From positions 28,481-92,480 of the forward strand of contig JBMNVB010000006.1 of assembly GCA_050946575.1 (NCBI GenBank): DNA of 64,000 nt, given 5' to 3'. The DNA is from JALCRY01 sp050946575 (GTDB taxonomy: Bacteria > Bacillota > Clostridia > Peptostreptococcales > Anaerovoracaceae). Made by a program: the position numbers and the translations under genes. The notes under the pieces are model-generated. The model was not told the origin of the DNA and ran no database searches. It was given only the letters and a program-made list of their open reading frames with translations. Positions 27,191 to 36,381 of the stretch are shown here, one piece after another (the stretch's first letter is position 1; every line of letters starts with the position of its first letter).

Positions 27191-28801
27191 CTATTTGCTT
27201 TCGTGAAATCTGTCGGCCGCTGCGATGAACTCTCTGAACAGCGGATGGGCCCTGTTCGGTCTGCTCTTGAACTCCGGATGATACTGCACGCCCACGAAAT
27301 GCTTGCACGCAGGGATCTCGACCGCCTCGACGAGGCGCTTGTCCGGAGATGTCCCGGCGACCTTCATGCCGGCCTCTTCAAGATCTTTTCTGTAATCGTT
27401 GTTCAGTTCATATCTGTGTCTGTGGCGCTCGGAGATCTTCGATTTCCCGTACGCCTTTCTCATGATCGTCCCGTCGACGACATCGCACGGATACGCGCCG
27501 AGCCTCATCGTGCCGCCCTTCGGCATGTCGCCGTTCTGATCCGGCATGAAATCTATCACCTTATGCGGAGTATCCGCGCTGAACTCGCCGCTGTCCGCGT
27601 CCTTCCACCCGAGCACGTTCCTCGCGAACTCGATGACCGCGGCCTGCATGCCGAGGCAGATGCCGAAATACGGCACATCGTTTTCCCTCGCATAGCGCAC
27701 CGCGTTTATCATGCCTTCGACTCCCCTGTCGCCGAAGCCGCCCGGCACGAGTATGCCGTCCACATCGGAAAGCAGCTTTCCGGCCGCCTCCATGTCCGCG
27801 ACTTCCTCGGACTCTATCCAGCGGATATCGACCTTGCAGCCGGTCTCGAACCCGCCGTGGCGGAGAGCCTCCGCGACCGAAAGATACGCGTCGTGAAGCT
27901 CCATGTATTTTCCGACCAGTGCGATGGTGACTGTTTTATTGAGATTGTTGATCCTGTCGATCATCGCCAGCCATTCTTCCATGTCGCACGGTCCCGCGTT
28001 TATGCCGAGCTCGCGGCATACTATCCACGAAAAATCGCTTTCCTCCAGCATGAGAGGCGCTTCATAGAGCGAAGACAGCGTGATGTTCTCTATCACGCAG
28101 TCCGGCTTCACGTTGCAGAACAGCGAGATCTTGTCACGGATCGACTGACCGATAGGTTCATCCGAGCGCATGACGATGATGTCCGGCATAATGCCCATGG
28201 ATCTCAGGTTCGCGACGGAATGCTGTGTCGGTTTCGACTTGTGCTCGCCTGAGCTCTTGAGATACGGGACGAGCGTGACGTGGATGAACAGGCAGTTCTC
28301 CTTGCCGACTTCGAGCGAGACCTGGCGTATCGCCTCCAGGAACGGCTGCGACTCTATATCTCCCGTCGTGCCGCCGATCTCAGTGATGATGACGTCTGCA
28401 TTGCTTGTTTCGCCTACATTATATATGAATTCCTTTATTTCGTTCGTGATGTGAGGGATGACCTGCACTGTCTTTCCGAGGTATTCGCCCTGGCGTTCCT
28501 TGTTGAGTACGTTCCAGTAGACTTTCCCCGTCGTGAGGTTCGAGAACTTATTGAGGTTTTCGTCAATGAATCTTTCGTAATGGCCGAGGTCGAGGTCCGT
28601 CTCGGCGCCGTCTTCCGTGACGTACACTTCGCCGTGCTGGATCGGGTTCATCGTGCCCGGGTCCACGTTTATGTACGGGTCGAGCTTCTGCGCGATGACC
28701 TTGAGTCCTCTTGATTTAAGCAGTCTTCCGAGAGACGCCGCGGTTATTCCCTTTCCGAGCCCGGATACGACTCCTCCCGTTACGAATATGAATTTCTTCA
28801 T
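27191..28801 (-). CDS. pyrG: CTP synthase
   Basis: A 536-residue enzyme that aminates UTP to CTP. The N-terminal synthetase domain starts TGGVVSGLGKGITAASLG (P-loop); the C-terminal class I glutaminase has the nucleophile in FGICLGMQAAVIEFARN and the HPE in GVQYHPEFKSRP. ATG 28801 has GGAGG upstream; longer frames lack a site. I see no pyrimidine attenuator in the 240-bp upstream gap. Confidence 0.98.
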   Translation of the reverse strand: MKKFIFVTGGVVSGLGKGITAASLGRLLKSRGLKVIAQKLDPYINVDPGTMNPIQHGEVYVTEDGAETDLDLGHYERFIDENLNKFSNLTTGKVYWNVLNKERQGEYLGKTVQVIPHITNEIKEFIYNVGETSNADVIITEIGGTTGDIESQPFLEAIRQVSLEVGKENCLFIHVTLVPYLKSSGEHKSKPTQHSVANLRSMGIMPDIIVMRSDEPIGQSIRDKISLFCNVKPDCVIENITLSSLYEAPLMLEESDFSWIVCRELGINAGPCDMEEWLAMIDRINNLNKTVTIALVGKYMELHDAYLSVAEALRHGGFETGCKVDIRWIESEEVADMEAAGKLLSDVDGILVPGGFGDRGVEGMINAVRYARENDVPYFGICLGMQAAVIEFARNVLGWKDADSGEFSADTPHKVIDFMPDQNGDMPKGGTMRLGAYPCDVVDGTIMRKAYGKSKISERHRHRYELNNDYRKDLEEAGMKVAGTSPDKRLVEAVEIPACKHFVGVQYHPEFKSRPNRAHPLFREFIAAADRFHESK

Positions 28802-29041
28802 TGTTTTTCCCTCCTGCCCGCGGGGCCGCGGGCCAACACTCATCGAATTATCCGTAAAAAATACGCGCCTTATAAACAAAAAAAATCGAGGTCAGCGGTT
28901 TTGAAGTGAGAAGGATACATAAGACCCCTTTCGCCGTCTTTTCCTCAATTTATTATTTATGTGCACGCAAATAATTACTGTTAGAGTATACACTAACGGA
29001 CGGACTTTTTCCAGCCCTTTTCCGTATAAATCATAATATTT

Positions 29042-30481
29042 TTATATAGGCTCGCCCGCGATATGTATCCTCATGGTATTCGTGTTATTTCTGAGATACT
29101 TCGGCAGCCCGGCCAGTATTATTATCCTCTGGCCCTCTTCGACGAGGCCCGCCTCGAGAACGGTCCTGACAGCGTACTCGAATATATCCTCGCTGTCATC
29201 GTCTTCGGCCGTTCCTTCCTTCGCATGCGCCTTCACGGGAATGGTCCCCCAGCAGATCGAAAGACGTCTCAGGATCTCTTCGTGCCTCGAAATGCCGATT
29301 ATCGGCGTCTCAGGCCTGTATCCCGCTATCGTGAGCGCCGTATGGCCGCTGGTCGTCGGGCAGACTATCGCGCGCGTGTCGAGCGATTCCGACGCCTGAT
29401 ACGCCGCCGCCGCGACCGCGTTCGTCGTTCTCCGGAAGTCCACATGGCTCATGACGACGTCGCGGCGCTTCATCTGCTCCTCGGCAGCCTCCGCGATCGT
29501 GCTCATCATCTTCACCGATTCGACAGGATACTCGCCCATGGCCGTCTCCCCCGACAGCATGGTGGCGTCCGTGCCGTCCAGTATCGCGTTCGAGATATCG
29601 CCGGCCTCCGCTCGCGTCGGCCGCGGATTGTGGATCATCGACTCCAGCATCTGCGTCGCGGTAATGACCGACTTTCCCTTTTCATTGCATTCCTTTATTA
29701 TCTCCTTCTGTATCGCCGGTACCTGCTCCACAGGTATCTCGACTCCGAGATCGCCTCTCGCGACCATCACCCCGTCCGATACGTCTATGATATCACCGAT
29801 GCATCTCAGCGCCTCTCTGCTCTCTATCTTTGAAATGATGAACGGATGCTCCTGCCCGTTCTTTCTGAGGAACGTCCTCACTTCCACGACGTCCTCGGGC
29901 GAGCGCACGAAACTGAGCGCGTAGAAATCGACGCCCTGCTCTATTCCGAACAGAATATCGGCTTTGTCCTTATCGCTCATCGCAGGCAGATCCGTTTTGA
30001 TGCCCGGGATATTGACGCCCTTCCTGCTGCCGAGTTCACCATCATTCTCGACGCGGCAGACGATCCTGTCATTTCCCGTTTCCAGCACGGTCATCTCTAT
30101 CAGGCCGTCGTCGAACAGCATCCGGTCGCCTTCCTTCATGCATTTCGGGAGTCCTTTGTATGTCACGCTGCAGTGCTGCCTGTCTCCTGTCGATCCGTCT
30201 GTGGTTATCTCGTAAGTCTGTCCTTCTTCGAGATCTACGCTTCCGCCTTCCATTTCGCCCGTGCGGATCTCCGGCCCCTTCGTATCGAGCATGATCCCGG
30301 TATATGCCCCCGACTCACGCGCGGCCTGTCTTATCTTTTCTATCCTGGCCGCATGCTCTTCATGCGTACCGTGTGAAAAGTTCAGCCTCGCTATGTCCAT
30401 GCCGCCGGCGATGAGCTTCTTTATCATCTCCACATCGTCGGTGGCAGGTCCTATCGTGCATATTATCCTCGATTTACGCAT
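29042..30481 (-). CDS. pyk: Pyruvate kinase
   Basis: A 479-residue glycolytic enzyme that makes pyruvate and ATP from PEP. It has KSRIICTIGPAT at the N-terminus, FSHGTHEEH, the active-site lysine region FIISKIES and the Mg-binding region SVITATQMLESMI. It ends after the regular C-domain, without the extra PEP-utiliser domain found in many Bacillus enzymes. ATG 30481 follows GGAGG. It is divergent from the threonine aldolase. Confidence 0.97.
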   Translation of the reverse strand: MRKSRIICTIGPATDDVEMIKKLIAGGMDIARLNFSHGTHEEHAARIEKIRQAARESGAYTGIMLDTKGPEIRTGEMEGGSVDLEEGQTYEITTDGSTGDRQHCSVTYKGLPKCMKEGDRMLFDDGLIEMTVLETGNDRIVCRVENDGELGSRKGVNIPGIKTDLPAMSDKDKADILFGIEQGVDFYALSFVRSPEDVVEVRTFLRKNGQEHPFIISKIESREALRCIGDIIDVSDGVMVARGDLGVEIPVEQVPAIQKEIIKECNEKGKSVITATQMLESMIHNPRPTRAEAGDISNAILDGTDATMLSGETAMGEYPVESVKMMSTIAEAAEEQMKRRDVVMSHVDFRRTTNAVAAAAYQASESLDTRAIVCPTTSGHTALTIAGYRPETPIIGISRHEEILRRLSICWGTIPVKAHAKEGTAEDDDSEDIFEYAVRTVLEAGLVEEGQRIIILAGLPKYLRNNTNTMRIHIAGEPI

Positions 30482-30539
30482 TCCCGATTTCCTCCGTTCC
30501 CCGCGACAGCGCATTGAAATATCTCATACATCTCCAATA

Positions 30540-30568
30540 TTGTGTTCGGTCTTTTGATTTATTATAAT
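30540..30568 (+). promoter_or_regulatory. Promoter of threonine aldolase gene
   Basis: TTGTGT (30540-30545), 17-bp spacer, TATAAT (30563-30568), in the divergent pyk/aldolase region. Confidence 0.7.
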
Positions 30569-30579
30569 ATAACATATCC

Positions 30580-30598
30580 GCGGCCTGCTGCAGGCCGC
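30580..30598 (+). promoter_or_regulatory. Hairpin at the 5' end of the threonine aldolase mRNA
   Basis: GCGGCCTG-CTG-CAGGCCGC is a perfect 8-bp stem starting only a few bases after the predicted transcription start (about 30575). It has no T tract, so it is more likely an mRNA 5' stabiliser or a protein site than a terminator. Confidence 0.5.
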
Positions 30599-30653
30599 TT
30601 TACGTGACATTTTCAAATAATATACAGACCGACCGGTCGGAGAGGCAGACATA

Positions 30654-31664
30654 ATGATCTTTTTCCAGAACGACTACGGCATGGGCGCGCACGAGAAAGT
30701 CGCCGCCGCGCTGAATGAAATCAATTTCGAATACAATGACAGTTACGGCAATGACGTCATCTCGGCGAGAGTCACTGATATCATAAGCGATCTTGTCGGA
30801 CGCGACGCGGACGTGCATCTTTTCCACGGCGGGACCGCGACGAACAAGACGTGTCTCGCGGCGTTCACAAGATCGTACGAGGCCGTGATCGCGACGGATA
30901 CGGGACATATCAGCGTCCATGAAACAGGCGCGGTCGAGGCGACAGGGCACAAGATAATCGAAGTACCGTCGCGGGACGGGAAAATGAGGCCGGAGCAGAT
31001 CGAACATGTCGTGAAAATGCACAACATGTCGCAGATGGTCCTGCCGCGTGTCGTATACATTTCCGATACGACAGAACTCGGCACCGTATACACGAAAGCC
31101 GAGCTTGCCGCCCTGAGGGAATGCTGCGACAGATACGGCCTTTACATTTATATGGACGGAGCAAGGCTCGCGGACGCCCTGACAGCGCCGAAAAACGATC
31201 TGACATATAAGGACCTCGGAGAGCTGTGCGACGCGTTCTATTTCGGAGGGACGAAGTGCGGCGCGCTGTTCGGCGAGGCCGCCGTCATACTGAACGACGA
31301 TCTGAAGGAGAATTTCGAATTCACCATGCGCCAGAACGGGTCGCTGTTCGCAAAAGCCGCCTTTATCAGCGTGCAGTTCGAAGCACTGCTCAAAGACGGC
31401 CTGTATCTCGAGCTCGGGAAGAGAGCGAACGACATGGCGTTCAGGCTCGCGGACGGGATCCGGGCGAAGGGCTACGATTTCGCATACGAGCCGGAATCGA
31501 ACCAGATCTTCCCGATATTCACGAATGAAAAAGCGGAGGAACTCGCGCGCGACGTACTGTACACGGAATGGGAAGACAGAGGCGACGGCACGAAAATCAT
31601 CAGGCTCGCCACGAGCTGGGCGACCGATGAAAAAGACGTCGACGATTTCCTGAAACTCATATAG
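30654..31664 (+). CDS. ltaE: Low-specificity L-threonine aldolase family
   Basis: A 336-residue fold-type I PLP enzyme of the beta-eliminating lyase/threonine aldolase family, cleaving threonine or allo-threonine to glycine and acetaldehyde. The PLP lysine lies in FGGTKCGALFG and the aspartate that contacts the PLP ring in YMDGARLADAL. It is slightly short but complete. It has its own promoter and terminator. A weak AGGCAGACATA precedes the ATG. Confidence 0.9.
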   Translation: MIFFQNDYGMGAHEKVAAALNEINFEYNDSYGNDVISARVTDIISDLVGRDADVHLFHGGTATNKTCLAAFTRSYEAVIATDTGHISVHETGAVEATGHKIIEVPSRDGKMRPEQIEHVVKMHNMSQMVLPRVVYISDTTELGTVYTKAELAALRECCDRYGLYIYMDGARLADALTAPKNDLTYKDLGELCDAFYFGGTKCGALFGEAAVILNDDLKENFEFTMRQNGSLFAKAAFISVQFEALLKDGLYLELGKRANDMAFRLADGIRAKGYDFAYEPESNQIFPIFTNEKAEELARDVLYTEWEDRGDGTKIIRLATSWATDEKDVDDFLKLI

Positions 31665-31708
31665 ACCATCAATGCACAGGCGCATATGGAAAGATATGAA
31701 AAACAAAG

Positions 31709-31734
31709 CGGCGGGCCGGCGGTCCGCCGTTTTT
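31709..31734 (+). terminator. Terminator of the threonine aldolase gene
   Basis: CGGCGG (31709-31714) pairs with CCGCCG (31724-31729), followed by TTTTT. The remaining 31735-31928 stretch before the YolD-like stop shows nothing I can name. Confidence 0.65.
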
Positions 31735-31928
31735 CGCATAAATAAAAACGCAGCCGCTCTCTGCGCCCGCGTCCGTTTTCGTTCTGTCTCCCGCAAAATA
31801 GCCTGAAATGTAGCCCTGCCGCTTATGCCGCTCGTACTCATTCACGAGCTATTTCTTTGACGTCGTTATAATAACACCGCGCGCCGCACATTGCAAGTGA
31901 TTTTTTTAACAATTTCATGATGCGGATT

Positions 31929-32348
31929 TTACAATATGTCTATCGAGTATATATCGTCGAAAAATATCACGGCTCCGCCGCGCGTGACGATCGCGCGCCT
32001 GACTGTACTGACCTTTCTTACGCGGTCCTGAGTCGACACGCATCTTCCGCCGCTTTTCACGCTGTCCTGCTCGAAATGGGTCACGAGCACCTCCGGCTCC
32101 ATGCCCGCATCGCATGCGATGCTGAGCATCCTGAGCCGCTCGTCGATGACCGCCTTGCTCTCTTCCGTAAGCTCGCGTCTGGGTTCCGTCACCCTGGCCG
32201 CCTCGTCGATATCCGCATCGAACCCCGTGAGCGCGGCGAACGGCGCGAACTGCGCCGCTCTCGCGCCCGCCGGCATCCGCCTGTGTCTGAGATATTTCGG
32301 GCGCGGCATATAAAGAATATCCTCATAATCCCTGTCCTTCCGGCTCAC
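31929..32348 (-). CDS. YolD-like protein, partner of the Y-family polymerase
   Basis: A 139-residue protein with the clostridial YolD-like pattern: an RMPAGARAAQFAPFAALTGFD box near residue 25 followed by a charged helix and a short beta-rich C-terminus. YolD-like genes are regularly found beside UmuC/DinB-type polymerases and are thought to play a UmuD-like accessory role. The gene overlaps the polymerase gene by 4 bp, so the two are co-translated and probably both belong to the SOS response. Confidence 0.8.
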   Translation of the reverse strand: MSRKDRDYEDILYMPRPKYLRHRRMPAGARAAQFAPFAALTGFDADIDEAARVTEPRRELTEESKAVIDERLRMLSIACDAGMEPEVLVTHFEQDSVKSGGRCVSTQDRVRKVSTVRRAIVTRGGAVIFFDDIYSIDIL

Positions 32349-33880
32349 GCCTTATGCCCTCCTATCTGTCCGTTGCGTTCGATCGTCGTCGCGCCTTCCT
32401 TGAAGTTCATGCCTTTCAGTATCGCGTTCTTCCCGTATTTCCCGCGTATGTCTATTATGGCTTCCTGCATGCCGCGTTCGGAATCGCGCGCCGCCTCTTT
32501 TTCGCGTCGCTCTTTTTCCTCCGCTTCTCTGTCCGTGAAAAAATCGAGCTGCACGGGTTCTTCCGCGCGCGCTTCGGCAGCCGGCCTGACACGCCCCGCG
32601 GTCACTGTGATCCTGCGCACGAGCAGGCCGCTGTCGGCGATCTCCTCGTACAGCGTGACCGCCGCCTGCACTATGACCGACGCGGACGACGTCATTTCTT
32701 CGAGCGGCGCCGTGCCGCGCGCGGACACCGGCACCGGCCGCCCGTAATGATCCATCTTTACTTTTCCGTGATACCCGCTTCTCCGCACGGGGTCTGTCAG
32801 GTTCGACGTATCATAGCCGACATGAAGGACGATGCTGTCTGTCTCGAGGCCCTTCGAGACCATGTCCGTAACGAGAAGATCCGTCATCTCCCGTACGATG
32901 AGTCTGCCTTCGTCAAACGTGTACGGGCGCGACAGTACCTGCCCCGTCCCGAGGCTGTGATCCTTCGGAACATACGACTTTATATCCGCCATGGAGCACG
33001 GCTCATATCCCCAGGCATGGTCGATCAGCAGCTCCGCGTTCACGCCGAAAAGTCTGAACAGCAGGTCCTCGCTGTAAAAGCCGCCCGGATCCCCGACCGA
33101 GCATCTCGCGACATCGCCCATCGTGTACATGCCGCACGACGCGAGCCTCCTCGCGGTGCCGCTCCCGACGCGCCAGAAATCCGTTATCGGCGTGTGCCCC
33201 CACAGCTTCTTCCTGTAACTCATCTCATCAAGCTCCGCGATGCGCACGCCGTCTCTGTCCGGCTCCATGTGCTTCGCTTCGATGTCCATCGCTATCTTGC
33301 AGAGGTAAAGGTTCGTTCCTATGCCGACAGTCGCCGTTATGCCTGTGGACCGCAGCACGTCGCGCACCATGGTCACGGCGAGTTCGCGCGCGTCCATGCC
33401 GTACAGATCGATATACGGCGTCGCATCGATGAATACCTCGTCCACGGAATAGACGTGGATGTCTTCGGGTGCTATGTATTTGAGATATATGCCGTATATC
33501 TTCGCGCTGTACTCCATGTACATCGCCATGCGCGGGACCGCCGCGATATAGTCCGCTTTCAGCAGCGGATCGCGCCGGAGTTCGTTCGCGTCGACGGAAG
33601 AGCCGCGGAACCCGCAGCCGCCGGCGCGCTGAAGACGCCGCGCGTTCACCTCCTTCATGCCGCGCACGACCTCGAACAGGCGCGGCCGCCCCGGTATGCC
33701 GCATGCCTTGAGCGACGGCGAGACGGCGAGGCATATAGTCTTATCGCTCCTGCTCGTATCGGCGACGACCAGATTCGTGGACAGCGGGTCGAGCCCGCGC
33801 TCGCTGCATTCGCATGAAGCGTAAAACGATTTCAGATCTATGGCGATAAATGTGTTCTGTTTTTTACGCGGGCTTCCCAT
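32345..33880 (-). CDS. Y-family DNA polymerase (UmuC/DinB type)
   Basis: A 511-residue translesion polymerase. The palm has FIAIDLKSFYASCECSERG (first metal aspartate) and VYSVDEVFID (catalytic Asp-Glu); the thumb helix-hairpin region and little-finger domain follow. The length and the SFYASCE wording match the Firmicute UvrX/UmuC group rather than the shorter Pol IV. ATG 33880 follows GGGGGA. A LexA-like box covers the promoter. Confidence 0.92.
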   Translation of the reverse strand: MGSPRKKQNTFIAIDLKSFYASCECSERGLDPLSTNLVVADTSRSDKTICLAVSPSLKACGIPGRPRLFEVVRGMKEVNARRLQRAGGCGFRGSSVDANELRRDPLLKADYIAAVPRMAMYMEYSAKIYGIYLKYIAPEDIHVYSVDEVFIDATPYIDLYGMDARELAVTMVRDVLRSTGITATVGIGTNLYLCKIAMDIEAKHMEPDRDGVRIAELDEMSYRKKLWGHTPITDFWRVGSGTARRLASCGMYTMGDVARCSVGDPGGFYSEDLLFRLFGVNAELLIDHAWGYEPCSMADIKSYVPKDHSLGTGQVLSRPYTFDEGRLIVREMTDLLVTDMVSKGLETDSIVLHVGYDTSNLTDPVRRSGYHGKVKMDHYGRPVPVSARGTAPLEEMTSSASVIVQAAVTLYEEIADSGLLVRRITVTAGRVRPAAEARAEEPVQLDFFTDREAEEKERREKEAARDSERGMQEAIIDIRGKYGKNAILKGMNFKEGATTIERNGQIGGHKA

Positions 33881-33922
33881 ATCCGCCGTCCCCCTTTCCG
33901 GATCGCTCCGATGTGTAAATAG

Positions 33923-33961
33923 ATTATACAGCGGCGCGGAGCAAAAAGCAAACATATGTTC
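33923..33961 (-). promoter_or_regulatory. Promoter with overlapping LexA (SOS) box for the Y-family polymerase operon
   Basis: On the minus strand TTGCTT (33951-33946), 17-bp spacer, TATAAT (33928-33923). The sequence GAACATATGTTTGC (33961-33948) runs into the -35 box and fits the Gram-positive LexA consensus GAAC-N4-GTTY. Repression by LexA and induction by DNA damage follow from this placement. lexA itself is not in the window. Confidence 0.72.
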
Positions 33962-33972
33962 TTTTTCTGTAC

Positions 33973-34001
33973 AAAAAAAAGACCCGGCCCGCGGCCGGAT
34001 C
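33973..34001 (-). terminator. Terminator of tag
   Basis: On the minus strand GATCCGGCC-GCG-GGCCGGGTC (9-bp stem with one G-T pair) followed by eight Ts. Confidence 0.85.
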
Positions 34002-34015
34002 CGTGATCCATCCGT

Positions 34016-34621
34016 TCAGTATTTTTCCCTGTCGCGGCGCTTTTTCACCGTCGGATAGTTTTCGTTTATCTTTTTATAGCACGGGCAGTCGAGCGAATGG
34101 TCGTTTATGATGCCGCACGCCTGCAGATGCGAATAGACCGTGACGGGGCCGAGGAATCTGAAGCCGCGCTTTTTAAGATCCGCGGCTATCCGTTCCGACA
34201 GGCCGTTGCTGACCGGCATCTTCCCCTCGCCGTGGCCGTTATACAGTATCGTTTTGCCGCCGGACCACGACCACAGATACTCGCTGAACGATCCGTATTC
34301 CTTACGGATATCGCAGTAGCATCCCGCATTGTTTATGACCGCTTCTATCTTCCGCCGCGAGCGTATCATGCCTTCGGTGCCCATGATCCGCTCTATGTCG
34401 CTCTCATCGTACTGCGCTACCTTCTCGAAATCGAAATCATCGAAGCATTCCCTGAACACATCGCGTTTCCGAAGCATCATGTTCCAGTTGAGGCCGCATT
34501 GGAGCGCCTCCATCATGAGGAACTCGAACTGAAGACGGTCATCATGCAGCGGCATGCCCCACTCGTTGTCGTGATATTCTCTGCTGTATTCGTTTTTATC
34601 TCTCCATCCGCACCAGGACAT
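34016..34621 (-). CDS. tag: DNA-3-methyladenine glycosylase I
   Basis: A 201-residue base-excision glycosylase that removes 3-methyladenine. It begins CGWRDKNEYSREYHDNEWG, has the EALQCGLNWNMMLRKRDVF helix and the C-terminal zinc-binding Cys/His set (HSLDCPCYKK plus the N-terminal Cys and His). It lies just upstream of the polymerase/YolD pair but behind its own terminator, so the DNA-repair genes are neighbours, not one operon. Confidence 0.95.
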   Translation of the reverse strand: MSWCGWRDKNEYSREYHDNEWGMPLHDDRLQFEFLMMEALQCGLNWNMMLRKRDVFRECFDDFDFEKVAQYDESDIERIMGTEGMIRSRRKIEAVINNAGCYCDIRKEYGSFSEYLWSWSGGKTILYNGHGEGKMPVSNGLSERIAADLKKRGFRFLGPVTVYSHLQACGIINDHSLDCPCYKKINENYPTVKKRRDREKY

Positions 34622-34808
34622 AGTATTCCTCCTGTTAAGACATCTGCAGAATTTTAATATAAGTATATCGCGAACGCCGTATCAATGCACAGGTTTTTGA
34701 TCCACACGATCCGAATTTGTTTCCAAAAAGAAAAAAAGTGCGAAAACACTGCAACATTCACTTATCCGGCTGATAAAAGGCGCTGTGCTGCTTTCTGAAT
34801 TTTCTGAT

Positions 34809-34838
34809 TAGACGATTCTGCAGGTCCGGAAATATAAT
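34809..34838 (+). promoter_or_regulatory. Possible promoter of the SNF-family transporter gene
   Basis: TAGACG (34809-34814), 18-bp spacer, TATAAT (34833-34838). The -10 is consensus, the -35 is poor. Confidence 0.45.
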
Positions 34839-34908
34839 AAATACAAAATATTGCTATTTGCGGGGAAGGAGGAAATGTTCAGCGCTAAAGCTGATCAGAG
34901 ACGGACAA

Positions 34909-36321
34909 ATGAGTGAGAACAGCAATGGTTTCAACACATTCTTCGGATTTCTGATGTCGGCGATCGGTTCTGCGATCGGATTCGGGAATATCTGGGGATT
35001 TCCTTACAAAATGGGCACGCACGGGGGCTTCGCATTCCTTATCTGCTATCTCGTCCTCTGCGTATTCGTCGGGTTCATCGTCATGTTCGGAGAACTGGTA
35101 CTCGGCCGGAAAGAAGGCCACGGTCCGGTCGGGACATACAGGATCATCGGAGAGAAAAACAATAAGCATCTCGGTTTCCTCGGTTGGCTTTCCCTGCTGG
35201 CGGCTATTCTGGTATTCGGATTTTACTGCACGCTCGGCGGATATACGCTGAAATACTGCGTCGCCAATTTCGGTGCAATATTCAATGCCGGATGGGGTTT
35301 CCACGGTGATTCGCAGCAGTACTTCATGAACTTTGTCGGGAGCGGAGGGCCCACAGTAATATGGACACTGATATTCCTGCTCCTCACGATCCTCATATGT
35401 ATAGGCGGCGTCTCGGGCGGGATAGAAAAATTCTGTTCCGTCGGCATGCCCGTACTTTTCCTGCTGCTTATCGTAATAATAATCAGATCGGCCACACTGC
35501 CCGGTGCAGGCGCGGGGTTCGCGTTCATTTTCAGGCCGAACTGGAGCGTGCTCGCCGGGAAACAGATAATAGGCACTCTCGCATCGGCCGGCGGACAGAT
35601 GTTTTTCTCCCTGTCTCTCGGCTACGGCATAATGATCACATACGGGTCATATCTGAGCAGGAAATCCAATCTGCAGAATTCATCTATTCTCGTAGTAGTA
35701 TTCGATACTCTTGCCGCCCTTATGGCCGCATGCGCGGTATTCCCCGCGGTATTCGCGTTCGGTCTCGAACCCGCAGGCGGACCGGGCCTCCTGTTCATGA
35801 CCATGGAAAATGTATTCCAGTCCATGGGCGGAGCCGGATTCGTATTCGGATTCCTGTTCTACCTGCTCGTAACTATCGCCGGGATATCATCATCCATTTC
35901 AATACTTGAAGTTACTATCGTTTCGATCCAGGAGATCGGCGAAAACAGAGGGAAAACTCCGATGTCCAGAATGAAAGCCGCATGGCTCGGATTCGCGATC
36001 GGCGTCGTTCTCAACATCATCGTCTCTCTCGACGGTCTGGGCACTACAGGAATGGTGCAGCCGCTCGGATTCACATGGCTCGACTTTTTCGACCTGTTCG
36101 CGGAAGGCCTTATCATGCCGATCGATGCGATGATAATGACTCTCATAATCGGATTTATCGTAGGAAGAGACAGTGTGCTTGAAGAGGCGGAACTGGAAGG
36201 GAACAGATTCCCGGCCATCGGATTTTTCATGGGCTGCACAAAAACAGTCGCACCTCTCGGGATGCTGCTGATCCTTCTCGGACAGCTGGATTCGTTCTTC
36301 GGCCTCGGCTGGTTCGGATGA
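34909..36321 (+). CDS. Sodium-dependent transporter, neurotransmitter:sodium symporter (SNF) family
   Basis: A 470-residue LeuT-fold transporter with about 11-12 membrane helices. TM1 carries the broken-helix sodium/substrate motif GSAIGFGNIWGFPYKMG. It probably imports an amino acid with Na+; which one is unknown. ATG 34909 is in frame with the family N-terminus, but the only good ribosome-binding site (AAGGAGG, 34866-34872) is 36 bases upstream, beside a 13-codon frame that overlaps this start. It is followed by a strong terminator. Confidence 0.92.
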   Translation: MSENSNGFNTFFGFLMSAIGSAIGFGNIWGFPYKMGTHGGFAFLICYLVLCVFVGFIVMFGELVLGRKEGHGPVGTYRIIGEKNNKHLGFLGWLSLLAAILVFGFYCTLGGYTLKYCVANFGAIFNAGWGFHGDSQQYFMNFVGSGGPTVIWTLIFLLLTILICIGGVSGGIEKFCSVGMPVLFLLLIVIIIRSATLPGAGAGFAFIFRPNWSVLAGKQIIGTLASAGGQMFFSLSLGYGIMITYGSYLSRKSNLQNSSILVVVFDTLAALMAACAVFPAVFAFGLEPAGGPGLLFMTMENVFQSMGGAGFVFGFLFYLLVTIAGISSSISILEVTIVSIQEIGENRGKTPMSRMKAAWLGFAIGVVLNIIVSLDGLGTTGMVQPLGFTWLDFFDLFAEGLIMPIDAMIMTLIIGFIVGRDSVLEEAELEGNRFPAIGFFMGCTKTVAPLGMLLILLGQLDSFFGLGWFG

Positions 36322-36340
36322 CATCAATAACAGCGGTCAG

Positions 36341-36377
36341 AAAACGGTTTCCCGCAAAATACGGGAAACCGTTTTTT
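36341..36377. terminator. Bidirectional terminator between the transporter and GntR-1
   Basis: AAAACGGTTTCCCG-CAAAATA-CGGGAAACCGTTTT is a 14-bp perfect stem with T tracts in both directions, serving the convergent genes. Confidence 0.9.
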
Positions 36378-36381
36378 AAAT

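Noticed and set aside
30600..31841. 413-codon minus-strand frame
   Set aside because: Antisense to the threonine aldolase gene, with low-complexity Arg/Phe composition.
34875..34916. Calling the 13-codon frame a confirmed leader-peptide gene
   Set aside because: The 2-base spacing to the ribosome-binding site is too short to be sure; kept only as a finding.
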